Shown one piece after another: positions 1-12,600 of a DNA stretch of 64,000 nt. Both the position numbers and the translations under genes were made by a program. The notes beneath the pieces were generated by a model. That model searched no databases, was not told the DNA's origin, and saw nothing but the letters and a program-made list of their open reading frames with translations. The first letter of the stretch is position 1. Each line of letters begins with the position of its first letter. This DNA comes from Coriolopsis trogii (lineage: Eukaryota > Basidiomycota > Agaricomycetes > Polyporales > Polyporaceae): assembly GCA_020543525.1 (NCBI GenBank), contig JAHYIO010000001.1, positions 1,054,001-1,118,000 of the forward strand, given 5' to 3'.

Positions 1-2180
1 ACGGACCTGCTGAAGCGCGAACCGGGTAGAGAGGACAGGAGCTTTGGAATGGGACGCAGCGCGTGCAAAAACGATGGACCTGGCAAACGCTACACGCATC
101 ATGGCGGCTTCAAGACCCGGGGGATCAGTTGCGTAGGATGGTGACTGCACAGTCGCAGAGCGCAAGCTTAAGTAAAGCGTTCAATTCGGAAAAGGACTGC
201 GATTCGGAATGGTTGGGATGAGGTAACGACCAGTCAGTGTAACGCCGTTATGGCGTGCGAGCGACCTGAGCGTCAGACCACTGCACGTGCCCGTGGGAGC
301 GGCTGAGCGCATCGCATGTGCGGCATTTTGCCATTGGCTGGGCGGAATTGCCTCAACACAGCGCCCTCTTGTCCTCCTCCCATCGTCGTCTCTTCCTCCC
401 CTTATCTTGACGACACTCCTCTCTCCTCCGTCCTCCTCCTAAGACGACCTTTCCTTTGCACTTGCCTCCTCCTGGGCTACATGGCACTCCATAGGTCAGA
501 ACAAGCGGGAGCGCAGTTCTCAACAAGCTTGTTCGCCTCTCCTCACCCCTTTCCGTCCCCAGGCCCCAGGTGCTGACACTGGCGCATTGTATCAACTTCT
601 CTCTCGCTTCCCCCTCTACCTGGTCCACTTCTACATCAAGTCACGCATATTACGCTCTGTACAGGTTCATACAGAACTCAGAGTCCGGTACCAGGTGCGT
701 TGTTATGTGTTATCACTCGATGGGGACGTGCGAGCGTAGTTCTCCGAATCTGTCCCCGCTCAGGTAGGTGCTTTCCATTATATTGAGTGCCATGCTCGCC
801 GCATTCCCACACTGTCTCCCAATTCACTGGGTTGAAGAACAAGGGGACAATTTGTGAGTAATTCTCGTTCCACTATGGGTACCCCATCATTGGTATATGA
901 TACCACCGATAACAGAATTACTGTCTCTGCTACCAGGAGAATCGATAGGACTTACGGGCACAGGCAACACATCTGGTCCTGACAGGTGTGTTTGTTCTCG
1001 CTTGGTCATTCGGCAAGTCCCGCATGCGCATCCATGGATCTCTCCATGCGTACGGATTCATCAACTCGTGCAAAAAGCTTGGCCATCATGGTTGCTGCCG
1101 ATGCCACCCTGGCTTCAACGTTCATCACGCAGGCGGCGGATACCATTGTGTCAAGTACGGCGCTTGGTCGGCCGACCTCCCCTGACGCGATCGTCGATGT
1201 CTTGTCGGTTTGGTACTCTTCCTATCGATGTTCAAGAGACGGGTGAATAACATTACGTTGGTTGTTGGAAGACCATGCGAGGAAGAACCACGAGGGATCG
1301 CAAGCTCTATCCTCACCATCTCCGTACTGCTGTTCGAACAGCAGATACCGGATACCCGGATACGTACGCCCTGGATTGAGGGCTAAGGAGGTTCTGAACG
1401 GTCAATCTCCTGCCCCCCTTCTCTCCGTCCGCGCGCTCTTGAAGTCCTGACCTGGTGGTGAGGACGCGGTAGTGTGCAGGTTACTCGAGAGGATACCGGA
1501 CCATGAGATCTCCCATAGCTCTTGTCGACGCCCTGCACCCGTAGACGCACAATTACTGCCCCCATTCTCACGACCTATCATGCGGTACGCTGTTCCAGGC
1601 CCTCCTGTAACAGTATCACATATTGATGTTGATTCCATGTCTGTTTGCTGTCATAACCTCTTAATTGCTGTCGCTGAGTAAAGTTCAAGGACCACTCCAA
1701 GCCGCGTATATGATAGTCGCGCATGGATACTGTTGGGTTCGCGATTAGTATTGTGGAGGTACTCTTCATGAGGTTCGGTGTTGTGGGTCCCGGTTGTCAC
1801 TTACGTAGTATATGTATTTTACTACATCGACCTCACATATACCGCAACGAAGTTGATGTACTTCAAGGCAATCTGCGCCTCCTAGGATAGCGTTCGCAGG
1901 AATTCGACGGATGTGATGTTGCGCGTGCTTGGTAGCCCCTGTTCCCCACGCTACGACACGCCGAGGACCACTCCTGTCATCTCTGTCACCTGGAGATGGA
2001 CTGAGGAACAGGAGCAAACCGTCGCAAATAGGTAGAAAAAGTTTTTCCACCCGGCTTGTGTAAGCGCTCGACACCACCTCTCCAGACGGACTGGGATTTA
2101 AAGCGACGAGATCCCTCCCTCCTTCTTCCTCACCCCACCTCCATCTTCGTCTCCCGTTCGGAACCTACCGCTGCCCCAAA
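1..2180. other. Left-end region without a recognised gene
   Basis: I found no coding region that could be joined into a recognisable protein on either strand. Open frames are short and share no motif with known families. The last 80 bases before 2181 are pyrimidine-rich and look like the promoter and leader of the Bim1-like gene. A small imperfect palindrome (GTAGTA...TACTAC) sits near 1806-1826. Confidence 0.5.
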
Positions 2181-3005
2181 ATGCGCTTCACAAGTCTTGC
2201 ATACATGACCGGTCTTCTGACCGTTGTCTCTGCACACTTCCAGCTCCAGTTCCCTCCTCCTCGTGGTCCCTTCAACGAAGATGCCGAGGTCGGCTTCTGC
2301 GGTACGATCCCGATAGCATGGGTGCTTGAACCTAGCTCATGTATGCGCATAGATGGTTTCGTCAATCCCGTCGCCAACCGCACCGTGTTCCCCACCACGG
2401 GAGGATTCATCTCCATCAATTCCGAGCATCCCAAGTGGACATGTATGTAGCCTTGTTTGGATGTAGATGTGAGCATGAGCATTCTGACTCATGGTACTCG
2501 CTACCCGCAGTGGGCGGGTATATTACTACCGACAAAAACGCGAGCACCTTCACCGCTTTCAAGGACTTCTTCTTGCCGTTCTTCCAGACCACCGGCGAGG
2601 GCGCTTGGTGCACCCAAGTCAACTTCTCGAGCTTGGGCCTGGACGGCGTGAAGGACGGCGCGAACGTGAGCCTTCAGTTCGTCTTCGACGGCGGAGACGG
2701 CCAGCTGTACCAGGTAAGATCCATCCGGATTTTGCGGACATGCGATCTCACGATTCATCTGGCAGTGTGCGGACCTCACCCTTTCGGACAATGCCACGGT
2801 TTCCTCGAGCGTTGAGTGCAAGAATGCGACAAGTGCCGCAGCTACCCCCGTTGCCACCAGCCTTACTACTCCCAGCAGTACCAGCCCCAGCTCCTCGTCC
2901 GCCAGCCCGACTGAGACGAGCGACAACAACGCCGGTGTTCGCAATATCGCAGTCGGCTTCACTGGCCTTGCGAGCCTTGCTGGCGTGGTCCTGTCGCTGT
3001 TGTAG
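2181..3005 (+). CDS. Bim1-like copper-binding (X325) GPI-anchored surface protein
   Basis: Predicted secreted, membrane-anchored protein of the copper acquisition factor BIM1 / LPMO-like X325 family. Four exons, 2181-2301, 2353-2442, 2511-2713 and 2766-3005, sum to 217 residues. The first about 18 residues form a signal peptide ending in VVSA; cleavage exposes His at the new N-terminus ([13 protein letters not shown]), the hallmark that with later residues binds copper. [10 protein letters not shown] and NSEHPKW are typical family blocks. The C-terminal third is Ser/Thr-rich and ends in a short hydrophobic tail, as expected for GPI attachment. Known members help take up copper at the cell surface in Cryptococcus and lack clear polysaccharide oxidase activity; a copper role here is inferred from family. 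The start follows a pyrimidine-rich leader. Its neighbours give no functional hint. Confidence 0.88.
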
Positions 3006-3471
3006 AGCCGGAATGGGTTATTCTCTGGGGGCATACATCTTTGCTACGTTTAGTCATGACGAATACTTATATGAGGGGTGACAATGTTTGTGGTGTACAC
3101 TTGGAATTTATGGCACGTTGGCGGTCTGCCTCACTGTGGAAGCGCTCATGAGTGATGAAGCCTTCATGCGCGTCTTTCTTCTTTGGTACTTGTCATGGCC
3201 CGAAAAGGAATGACCCCTGCTGTCAACTCAGGGAATGACCCAAAACGAGCAGGTGCGCCTTCGCCCTTGACTAGTAGTTGACTGCGCTCTCCTCTAACTT
3301 GGACGAGCCTGAAATTACTTACCGAGGCAGAGATACCTCAAGGCATATATCCACAAAGCAGTGAGTACTCGTATATACCACAAACCTCAGGCACAGCCGC
3401 AGTTGTCGCTATGGACTTGTATCGATTGAGTGATTGACTAACTTCTTACCAGACGGATCGACGTTCATCCA
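3006..3471. other. Intergenic, no gene seen
   Basis: Region after the Bim1-like gene up to the transposon remnant. No open frame of note. It presumably holds the 3' untranslated region of that gene. Confidence 0.5.
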
Positions 3472-3792
3472 TACTATGGTGCGCGGCACCTAGTCACCGC
3501 TTATCTTGTACAACAAAACGGGAGTGCCGAGATTTTGCCCGTTTCCTTATTGGCTTGACCAATCGACTCCTTTTCCCAAAGGGAGACGATCTGTCAAGCC
3601 GTTTGTCCCAATTCTCAAAATTGGGCGAGATATTTTGCGCATCCCCTTCTGATTTTGCCACTTCCTGCCAAATAGCCGAGGCGCTTGGACCTAGGCGCCC
3701 CGTAAGCGCCTTCTAAGCGCCCTAATTTGGTCGTTTGGCCGATTTTGCCACTGCCCATTTTGGGCGGTGACTAGGCGCCGTGCACCATAGTA
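3472..3792. mobile_element. MITE-like element with 27-base inverted repeats and TA duplication
   Basis: Bases 3474-3500 (starting CTATGGTGCGCGGCACC) are the reverse complement of 3764-3790 with only two mismatches in 27. Each end is directly flanked by TA (3472-3473 and 3791-3792), the target duplication made by Tc1/mariner-type transposases. The 317-base body has no open frame that could be a transposase. It contains several short GGCGCC or AAGCGCC repeats around 3675-3720 and repeated GATTTTGCC words in both halves. The simplest reading is a non-autonomous miniature inverted-repeat element moved in trans by a mariner-like enzyme elsewhere in the genome. Confidence 0.8.
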
Positions 3793-4899
3793 CTGAGTAC
3801 AGCGATATTCACCAGGCGTTCGACTCGGAGTGTATCACGACTAGGCGTCGAAAACCTCTGCTTGGGGTTAAGATCGATGTACTGCGGGCGAACCCACCAA
3901 GCTCGCTAAGCGCATCTGTGAGCTGCCTCCGCTGCATATGTGCATGCTGGCCGTCCGGTGAGGCTCGGAGTGCAACCGAATGTCGTCCAGTCCGGATCCG
4001 GATGCAGAGGTCGCGGCGCGAAGAGAGAGACCGACGCGCTCCGAAGACTCCGAAGAGCAGCCAATCAAATCGTAGCGGCTGTGCGCCAAGCATGTGATAG
4101 TTCCCGGGCTCTACTCAACGCCCATGGGTTTGTCGCTTTGTGCGACGGTTTGAAGCATGTGCCTCTTGTCTGCCATATGCGTTCCAGGCTGGTCTCGATA
4201 TCAAGTGCGTACCTGCTCTGTGTGCGAGTCTTCAGGCTAGTCCTGACTTGCTTGTGCAGACAGGTATGCTGCCCTGGGCGAGACTCTCCAATCCGGACGC
4301 TGACCGATCATCAATCGGTATAATGTACTGCACGACAGACTACGACAGTGCCTGTACGGGAGGACGGAGACGCTCCATGTCCATGATATACGTGCGTTGT
4401 AGCATTTGCAGCAAGTGAGTATGTCCTTATTCGAATGCATCGGCCTCGATCATTGACTTGTGGCTCGGCAGCTCAGGTACGTAAGGGGGATGTGTACAGC
4501 TTCCATTGAACAACAAACTGCGGTGGCTCGCCGCAATGGAGAGCAACACCAACAAGCTTATCCGGAGTGCACTGCAATGCCGAACGGGACCGATCTCAAA
4601 AGCAGCCGCACGATCTAACTCGCTGGACTGCGACGTGATAAATGGCATGGCCAGCCTGCATCCCCATGTCGTATCTCCCCCATCCGATATCGCATCTCAC
4701 CGCCGGCATCCTCGTAACCGGAGACCAGCCTGTCCGCAAGGCTGAGCTCAGCTCGTCCTCCTACATTTGGTGGTTGTAAATCACCTACATCCCCCGCCTC
4801 TCCTTGTCCAGCCACACTCCCTCCCGACGTTACCCACTTTCATCCACGAACACCTGCCGGTTACCGCCCTACCACCCTCTATCACTAAATCCGTTGAAC
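3793..4899. other. Intergenic, no supported gene
   Basis: Several open frames of 60-130 codons overlap on both strands between 3800 and 4750, but none has a recognisable domain or a consistent splice pattern. The last 100 bases before 4900 are C/T-rich and look like the leader of the next gene. Confidence 0.5.
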
Positions 4900-5413
4900 A
4901 TGAAGCTTTTCCATACCAAGTATGATCATTGGGAGGTCGTTGATCACAAGACGGTCGATCCCATGCCGAGTTACAACGCATCCGAACTTGACAGTGCGTG
5001 CTTCAACCGCAAAGACGATGCTTCGATAGCTTACCCGGCATGCGCTCCCTCCCCAGAAATGAACGTGGTCGAAGCGTGCGACTCTACCATGGGTAGTGTG
5101 TGCGTGTTCGAGCTGAACAAGATGCCGGACGTGCGGGGAGCCGTAGCATTTGCACGACAGAAGTTGCTGCAGGAGGCGGGGGCGAAGGGCTATAATGCAT
5201 TCCTCATGGAAGGGTACGTGAATGGCTGAGTTTACAAATGTGCCAGACTGATCGTGCTGTCCATACAGGTGGAAGGTGACTCACCTACGCAAAGGGAAGC
5301 AACACCGCGCCGAGGTTCGGTATTGGGCTAGGCCAGCAATCATCACGCCGACACCCTCACAAAGGCGTTCACCACCATTCTTGGTCATACTTGAGGGATG
5401 GCCACGGATATAG
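4900..5413 (+). CDS. Conserved-looking small orphan protein
   Basis: Two exons, 4900-5213 and 5269-5413, joined through a GTACGT...ACAG intron, give 152 residues with a clean stop. No signal peptide or membrane segment is visible. The middle carries three cysteines (SACF, YPAC, VEAC) and a FELNKMPD segment; the second half reads NAFLMEGWKVTHLRKGKQHR, then an R-Y-W-A-R-P run. The block Gly-Trp followed by a basic stretch is similar to what I recall from unannotated mushroom proteins, but I cannot name a family. The splice junction falls inside this block (EG|W), which supports the model. Function unknown. Convergent with the sulfurtransferase gene 216 bases downstream. Confidence 0.68.
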
Positions 5414-5628
5414 AGGAAGTCGCTCTTCACGGACATTGTTGTACATGTACCGGGTCTGCGCAGTAATTATTGGGTATCAACGCACGCTCCTTCGAAACAA
5501 CTTATCTGTATTTGTAGCCAGCTAGTTTGTTGAGATATACAAAGACGTATCCAGAAGAGCATAGATGCATTTGATATCCGACCTTCGTAGTTGCGTGCAC
5601 TCTCTACTCAGGAACTTCACTTATATGG

Positions 5629-6947
5629 TTACTCCCCCTTGACGATTTTGCTCTCCGCACGCATTGCGTATCCTGTCCAGGACTGCAGGAGGATGAGACG
5701 ACAGGTCTTCTCACTATGCAGGACTATACATACCTCGTCATAGAGCCCGACACGCTCTACACCCAGCAACTTCAGGCCGAGCCAGAGGATACCCGCTGTC
5801 ATTCCGCTGCCACAGCTGGTGACGACCTGGCGCTTGCCGTCCAACACTTCCTTGGCACGCTCAGGCCCCAATGACTCCTCAAGTGCAGAGAGGATGCCCT
5901 GGGTCGAGCGAAGACGTGTATATGTCATAGGCAGTTTGTCCGTGATCTTGGAGGCTATGTGCTCGGGGACAGTGTGCGTCTCTAGAAAGGCACTGAATGG
6001 CAGAGAAACGGCGTAGGGCATGTGTCCCGATGAAAGGCCAGGACGGGGTTCGGGATCCGTGCCAAGGAAGCTGTGACTCTGAGGTGAGGTAAGGCGATAT
6101 GTCCATGGGCATAGATACTGACCGGCCTCGCGGACGTGCGTCCAAAACATAGAATGCACCAGCATTCGTGGCTGGGTTCAGTTCGGAGTTCTCCACCATC
6201 TGCTCATAGTCTGATGACACTGTCAGTGCGATAAGCATACCGGACTACGAAGCTGACGTACGCTTCACTACATCACCGTTCAGGGAGGGTGGAGGGTAGT
6301 CAGATGGAAAGGTATCTTGAGTTTCTCCGCTCTCAGTAGGGCCGCCATGGGCCTGCCATCCAGGTAGACCTCCGTCTAAGATGCTGGAACGCGTGTGTCC
6401 AAAGGCGCGGAACATGTACAATGCGCGTGGAGAAGAGAATACGCCGTGAGTATCGTACCTAGGTCACATGTTGTTAGTGTGCGCGTCAACAGACGTCAAC
6501 CCGACTGCTAGTTCTCGTGGACATACAGTACAACATGCGTCGTCGGCGTGATACCGAACTTCGCTGAGCATGGACTTCAGATTCACCGTTAATCGTACAG
6601 AGAAACATATACTTACAGCAAGCCTCAACGAATGTCTTCGGATCGGGCATCATGTGCGGAAGGGAGAGCGGGTGAGGAGACGCAACCTGGTCAATATCGA
6701 GGAACCTCGCCGCCGGAATGTGAGTAGCCAAGAAGTCCTTGTCGGCCTTACGAGGGGAGTTAGGCATGTGCCACGACGCGTCAATAACGACGAGGTCCGA
6801 TGAAGAGAGCCCGGAGGCTTTGAGGTTGTGCAACTGAGCCGGAGTCAGGACATATGGGCAGTTGTCGCCAAACATGGTCGAGTAGGAGCGTAGGGATGCT
6901 TTACGCGCAAAAGAGATGCCACGTCGCGCGAGCACACCAGCCAACAT
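5629..6947 (-). CDS. TUM1: 3-mercaptopyruvate / thiosulfate sulfurtransferase (tandem rhodanese)
   Basis: Transfers sulfur from 3-mercaptopyruvate or thiosulfate to an acceptor; yeast Tum1 feeds sulfur into tRNA thiolation and Moco synthesis. Exons (6617-6947, 6527-6563, 6262-6458, 6123-6210, 5734-6076, 5629-5682) sum to 349 residues, near the usual 300-330 plus a leader. The first rhodanese domain has VVIDASWHMP and HIPAARFLDID; the second has VLDARPRGR, SGHMPYAVSLPF and the active-site loop CGSGMTAG, whose Cys carries the persulfide. It ends in the typical ESWTGYAMR. I chose the ATG at 6947: the open frame extends further but upstream only with GTG. The first about 33 residues are basic and hydrophobic (LARRGISFARKASLRSYST), a likely mitochondrial presequence; Met at FGDNCPY could start a cytosolic form. 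Confidence 0.92.
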
Positions 6948-7156
6948 GAGGGACAGAACGAAGGTTAGTCGCACTTCGCGATTTGGTAACAGTCCAAGGT
7001 CTCATTTGAAGTGCGGGTACGGGCGCTTGACTGAGATGATAGAAGCAACCCTAACCCTTCAGCCATGCCATCATCGCGGGCGCCTCAGGACGGATTAGGA
7101 CTCCTTGCTCGCCATCGTCCTCTTCGTCCTACACGCTCTCCCCGCCGTCTTGCGCG

Positions 7157-8783
7157 ATGCCATCCGACCAGAGTACCTGGCTTGTCTCAGTTCCGGAATC
7201 TGGCGATGCCGAGGGTCTCTATGAGGAACTTTCCGCCAAACTCAGCCCAAGTTCCAAGGCCGGTCAGCCTTCCAACCTCGCCCAACTATCAATCCCGTCC
7301 TTCAAGGTTGTTCTCCTGGCGCGATACACAAAACAGTGTGCTGATAAGTGCAAATAAAGACAGGAACACTTGAGAATCTTGTGACGCTGTCAGAGGAGCT
7401 TCCAAAGCATGATGCTTTCTTTACAGCCACCGTCGCCAAGACGGTAGACACTCTCCGCAATCTCCTGAACAACGATCCTTCGAAACTCTCTCAGCACATC
7501 CTCGTCAACGAACGGCCCGTGGACTCCTACTTGCTTCAAGGATGGTCATGGAACGAGGGGCGTTACGGAGTTCAGCGATCACTGCGAGACATGGTTGACG
7601 TCTTGAACAAGGTGTGTACATTGCATCATTGCTGGGGACACAAGGAGCATCAACGGTCCTCCTCGTCCAGGAAATGACGTCTATCGACAACGTCATGAAG
7701 AGCAAGCTAAACAACTACAACCTTGCTAAGGGCCAATTGGTCCAAATGCAGCGGAAGAAGACGTACGGTTTATCTTGTCCATCTCGACCCTCGCCGCTTA
7801 CCGCATGGACAGAGGAAACCTATCCGTACGATCACTAGTGGACATAGTCCGTCAAGAGCACTTCATCAATGACTCTGAGTACCTTCAGACAATGCTTGTC
7901 GCTGTCCCTAAGTGAGCGGACATCTCGCCCCAGCCTACTCCAGCGGGTACGGGGCGTGCTCATAAAATCGGCATAGGAATCTCGTCAAGGACTGGAATGC
8001 GAAGTATGAACGCCTCACCCCGATGGTAGTACCGCGATCATCAACGTAAGTCGTTGCACGCGTGCGACCCTTGGACATCCTGTTGACACCCATCCTTCAA
8101 GTCTGATTTCCTCAGACGATGAATACAGTCTGTTTGCGGTCGTAATATTTAAGCGCGTACATGACGATTTCGTACAAAAGTGCCGCGACAATAAGTAGGG
8201 CGTTCAGGTTGCCTATAGTATGAACTTCACTAATTTACGCACAGGTTCATCATCCGCGAGTTCACATTCTCAGAAGAGGCTATCGACAAGCAAAGAGAAG
8301 AGCTCCAAACTGCCGACACGACCGAGAAAGAGCTCTGGGTTCGTAGACTCACCCACCGGATATGAGATGTTGTCCTCATCCTCGACTTTCAGACTGAACT
8401 TCTGCAACTATCGCGAACAAACTTCTCGGAGGCCTTCCAAATACTCGTTCACCTCAAAGTCGTAGAACTGTTCGCCGAGAGCGTCTTGAGGTATGGCCTT
8501 CCTGCACATTACATCGGCTTCTTCATCAAGGCAAGCGTGTCCGTAATTCCTTCCTATCGTCCATCTCGTCTTACCCTACCGTCAACAGCCAGAGCCGAAG
8601 ACAACCAAGCGGACGCTTGGGACACTCCAATCTCAACTCCAGTACCTCGGACGTCGCGCCAACCCGGACAAAGCCAAAGCCAAAGCCGGCGGAACGGACG
8701 AGGTCGGTGGCGAGTACCAGACGCTCTTGGAGCAAGAATACTTCGACTTCGTCTTGTTCGAGATCCCCTGGATTGTACTGTGA
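7157..8783 (+). CDS. VMA5: V-type proton ATPase subunit C
   Basis: Subunit C of the V1 sector of the vacuolar proton pump; it bridges the peripheral stalks and is released when the pump is switched off. Nine exons (7157-7306, 7360-7611, 7671-7762, 7813-7911, 7977-8045, 8102-8194, 8245-8338, 8393-8530, 8589-8783) sum to 393 residues, the family length. Typical blocks are LLQGWSWNEGRYGVQRSL, YNLAKGQLVQMQRKKTGNL, FVQKCRDNKFIIREF, SEAFQILVHLKVVELFAES and RYGLP near the C-terminus. The protein ends in YFDFVLFEIPWIVL. The last intron (8531-8588) begins with GC instead of GT. The first donor is GTTGTT, also weak. It lies 209 bases from the divergent sulfurtransferase start, so the two share one promoter region. 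Confidence 0.93.
8531..8588 (+). other. GC-AG intron in the V-ATPase subunit C gene
   Basis: The donor reads AAG|GCAAGC and the acceptor CAACAG. Removing these bases joins GFFIK to PEPKTTK in frame and leads to the family-typical C-terminus. GC donors with a strong AAG|GCAAG context are the known minor class spliced by the major spliceosome. Confidence 0.85.
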
Positions 8784-9686
8784 TCATCGTTGTGCATGTT
8801 TTATGGAAAGATGAAGTTGACGACCACGCAAGTGCTGACGAGCGCGTTTTCGCTCGCTGCTCGTCCACGGACATGTCTGCCTTGTAATACAATACGCGTA
8901 CCTGGCTCTCAATACTACTTGCATACCCTGCTGTTATGGCGTTATTGATCCCATCGTCCTTGACTCATGAGTGACCCACTGGGATTCCATACCACCAGTG
9001 TTTCGCAAGACGACGTTCGGTGTCAATCCTCATCAGTGTCGTATACTACCTTGAAACGAGCAGTGGAAAGACAATGGATTGGATGCGTATGTTATGATAC
9101 GAATAAAACGGACACGGTCGACCAGCCCACAGTCCCTACTTACTAGTGGCTAGATAGGATAGCGAATCGTATCGACACATCTTTTAGCTGCTGCTGTTAT
9201 GTTACACAATTGCGAGCAGAGGGAGTTAGGTACGCGAGATACGGTTGACAAACTGGCACAGCAGTAAGATGAGTACGACAGATAGGAACAGATCTCGAGA
9301 GGCGGGGAGAGGAAGAGAGAAAGAGACGAAAGAGAGACAAGATGGAGGGAAAGACCAAGGAAAGCGCAGAGAGCGGACGAACGGGTTTCGAAGTCTAGAA
9401 GCTTGTAACGTAGCGGATGCGCGTAGAGGAGGGGGACTGTACTCTGCAGTTTGGGTGTGAAACGTGGACGAGACTCGCGTCGAACACTTCGGATTGGCAA
9501 ATACTGATGGATGGGGGAGTGAACGAGAACAGAGACAATGGACAAAATATGTACACCCAACACGCACACCACCTGTGGTCCAAAAACGTCCTTTGCTGGG
9601 GATTGCGCTTTTTGCGATATCCCCCTCGGGGATAACTTCGTGCTTTCTATAGCGCAGCTTGGCACGTATCGACCGTGCGACCTTAT
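8784..9686. other. Convergent intergenic region with a purine-rich tract
   Basis: Lies between the V-ATPase gene and the 3' end of the KH gene. No coding model is supported. Bases about 9290-9385 are a long run of A and G on the + strand (GAGAGG, GGAAGAGAGAAAGAG), which creates open frames on the - strand made mostly of Ser, Leu and Phe; these are composition artefacts. Confidence 0.55.
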
Positions 9687-12600
9687 TCACAAACCGAGGT
9701 TAGAGATGACGCGCGACACATCGTCTACCGGGTCCTCATCCAGCCCCAGACCTGACCGGCCCACGGCGTGACCACCATAGCCAGAGGAAACTCCAGCAAC
9801 CGCCCCGCGCGAGCCACCAGGAGGCCCATACACACTCGGGAACAAAGGTGCTGACGCCGAGGCGGGACTCGACGTCCCGTTGGTACCCGTACCAGTATCA
9901 GGAGACTCGGGCCGCGACAGCCCAGACCCGCGAGGAGCCTCGCTGATTCGCGTCAGGGAGAATGTCAAGTCGAGCGACTGCGCACGGTTCGTCAACGAGC
10001 GCGGTTTTGAGAGCTGATCCTTCAGCTTGGCTTCAAGCAAAGAATCGGACCCTCGCTTGAGGGCGTCCTCAGCGGTGTGATGAGTGCGGTGGGGAACGTT
10101 GGAACCCTGTCAATCTCCTATGTCAGCAGATGATCAATACACCAACATTCGTGCTCACGATCGGAGGCATCGGCGGCCAATAGTCGCTCGATGAGCCAGG
10201 CAAGTAGTTCGCTTGCGAGTCGAAATCATCTTCCTCCTCAAGGTGATAGATGTATGATGGCGAGTTGTTGAACAAGGCCTTGACATCAGGGGACGAGCTG
10301 GCAAGACGTAATCGTCTATCTATCATAGACTCGGACGGGCGGCCAAGGTCCGCAGAGTCTACTCAGAGTGTTAGCAACAAGTATCAAACCCCAGATGCGG
10401 GAACGGCAACATACTCTGATGACGTGTCCTAGCGGTAGAAAGGACCTTGCTGTCGAAGTGTGGGAATGCGTCCGTGAACGAATCACCTCGCTGGTGAGTG
10501 CGTGCGGTAGCCGAAGGGTAGACATGGACGTTATGCTCGATTAAGAACTGCTCAAGCATCTCGCGAGCCGTAGCCAGGAAGTCGCTGTTGCTGCGCTGAC
10601 ACCTGAACTTGAAGGAGCACTCCAGAGGGCCATCCATAGACCCGTTCGACATCGAAGACTTGACGTTCGGGGAGACAACCACTTGCAGTTCGCGTTTGAC
10701 GCGCTCCGCGAAGCTGATGAAGTCTGGAGACGCGCATATACGTGCAAGATCGGGATGCGGCGGGACGGCCATGTCGGCCTCGAATGGCACATGATCCTAC
10801 TGCATGTCAGTAAATGAGCAGAATATACGGGATCGAGACATACGAATAGCATTGTGGCCGCGATCTGAACCTGCGACTCAGGACCGAAGATAGTGACGAG
10901 ATCAGAAGCAGTCTCTTTGTCGGGGAAGCGGACTGAACAGTTCGTCTTCGCCTCGATGTCGTGAATGAAGATGCTCTTCTCGCCGAGAAGCGTGCGGTGG
11001 TACCGTCTAGGAATGGAGACAGTCTCGTTGATGTAGTCCTTGTCCTGGACTTGCCGTCAGCAGCGAACAATGCAGACACACGTGTACGCACCTTAGGGTT
11101 CACAAGCTCCATGACTGCCTGCTTGAGGTTGTCGAGATTCATCGCGTTCTTCGCAGGCGTGCGGGCAATGACGTTGTCCTCATTGTCATTGTACCCACCC
11201 ATGGCAGCGAACTCCTCCGCATTAGAGAACTTGACGTATACGCCATACTTCTTCATGATGCGTTGGATGCTGCGGCCACCTACGCCGATAATGCGCTTGT
11301 GGTACGACTCAGGGACATGGAAAGAGATCTCGGCAGGGAGTTCCTCCTGCAGGAGTGTGAGACCTTGCAAAACGGATGCATCGCTACCGGCGATATCGAT
11401 CAGGAAGTTGTGCTCGTTGAACGTCTCGAACTTGATCTTGACGTTGGTCGTCTGCATGATCTTGTTAATCTTGCCGTTCTTCTTACCACTTATAAACTCC
11501 CGATGCTCGTTCGCAAGTTCGATCTGGAAGCGGATCTCGTGGTGGTAGGACTGTAGAGCAGATGAGCTAAGGCCGCCAAGCCAATCAAGTCACGACAAGT
11601 CTTACCTTGACAATGTCCAAGTCAAGGAGCATAGTGACCGCGGCACGTACTTCGTGTTCGAGACCGTGCATCTCGAAACACATTCCTTTGAAGACCACCT
11701 CGGCACCCGACGCATAAGACACCTGTTTCAAGATAGCTGAAACCTGGGAGGGGTTCAAGCTAGTGGACGGCATGAGAACGTTAAACTGCGCCGGCAGCAG
11801 CCACAAAGAGGCAACATAGAATTGGCAAGCCTGGCAGAGCGTAAGTGGGCACCAATGTCTCTAGGGAGCAGTACTACCCACCAGCTGCATAATGGACCTG
11901 ATAGTCCGTTGAACATTTACTCGGTTGTCGCCAATAACCGTTATTAAACTGGTAGAGCTACCGATAGGAGGAAATTGAATGAAGGTGGCGTTGTCGTGCA
12001 TCAAGGCCTTGAGGTCGTCAGCGCGCTCCGTAACCATCCAATCCATCTTACGAGGGAGGACGGCGCTATCCCGGGAGATGAGTTGTTTGCCCTGTGAGCG
12101 ACAGTAAAGTTTGTCATCGTCATGACGGCTGCAGATCCGTGCGCACGAACCTTACTGATGGACATCTGGAACAACATATCGCGAGCGCGTTGCACTCCGA
12201 AAAACTCCCCAGTGATCCAAATCGTGTTCATGTTGGACTTGTTCTGAGGACCCGTAGGCGACGAGCCCGAGGGCGACTGACTGAAGTCACCGCCGAGTAT
12301 GCCCTGCAGAGGCGAAGGAAGATAGATGTTCGTCGCCGTCTCTTCCTGGATGTTCTGCAACATGCCCCGCTTCCTTCCCGCAATGATAGCATGGAGGGTG
12401 TTGTCAATCTCGCACGACTCGGCATGCAGACCGCTCTGCCAGACGGTTAGACGCGCACATGACGTACCGAGTGCTATACGTACCAATTCGTCCAGCATAA
12501 CGAGCAAGCGGACACGGGCGAGATCGACAGAGTCGCCATGTCCGGTGATAACGAGCTCGCACACCCTCTCCGACTCGAGGCCGGTCCAACCAGCGCTACT

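Noticed and set aside
9150..9690. Two overlapping - strand frames of 154 and 171 codons
   Set aside because: They come from a purine/pyrimidine tract and read as Ser/Leu/Phe runs; no splice sites or motifs link them to a gene.
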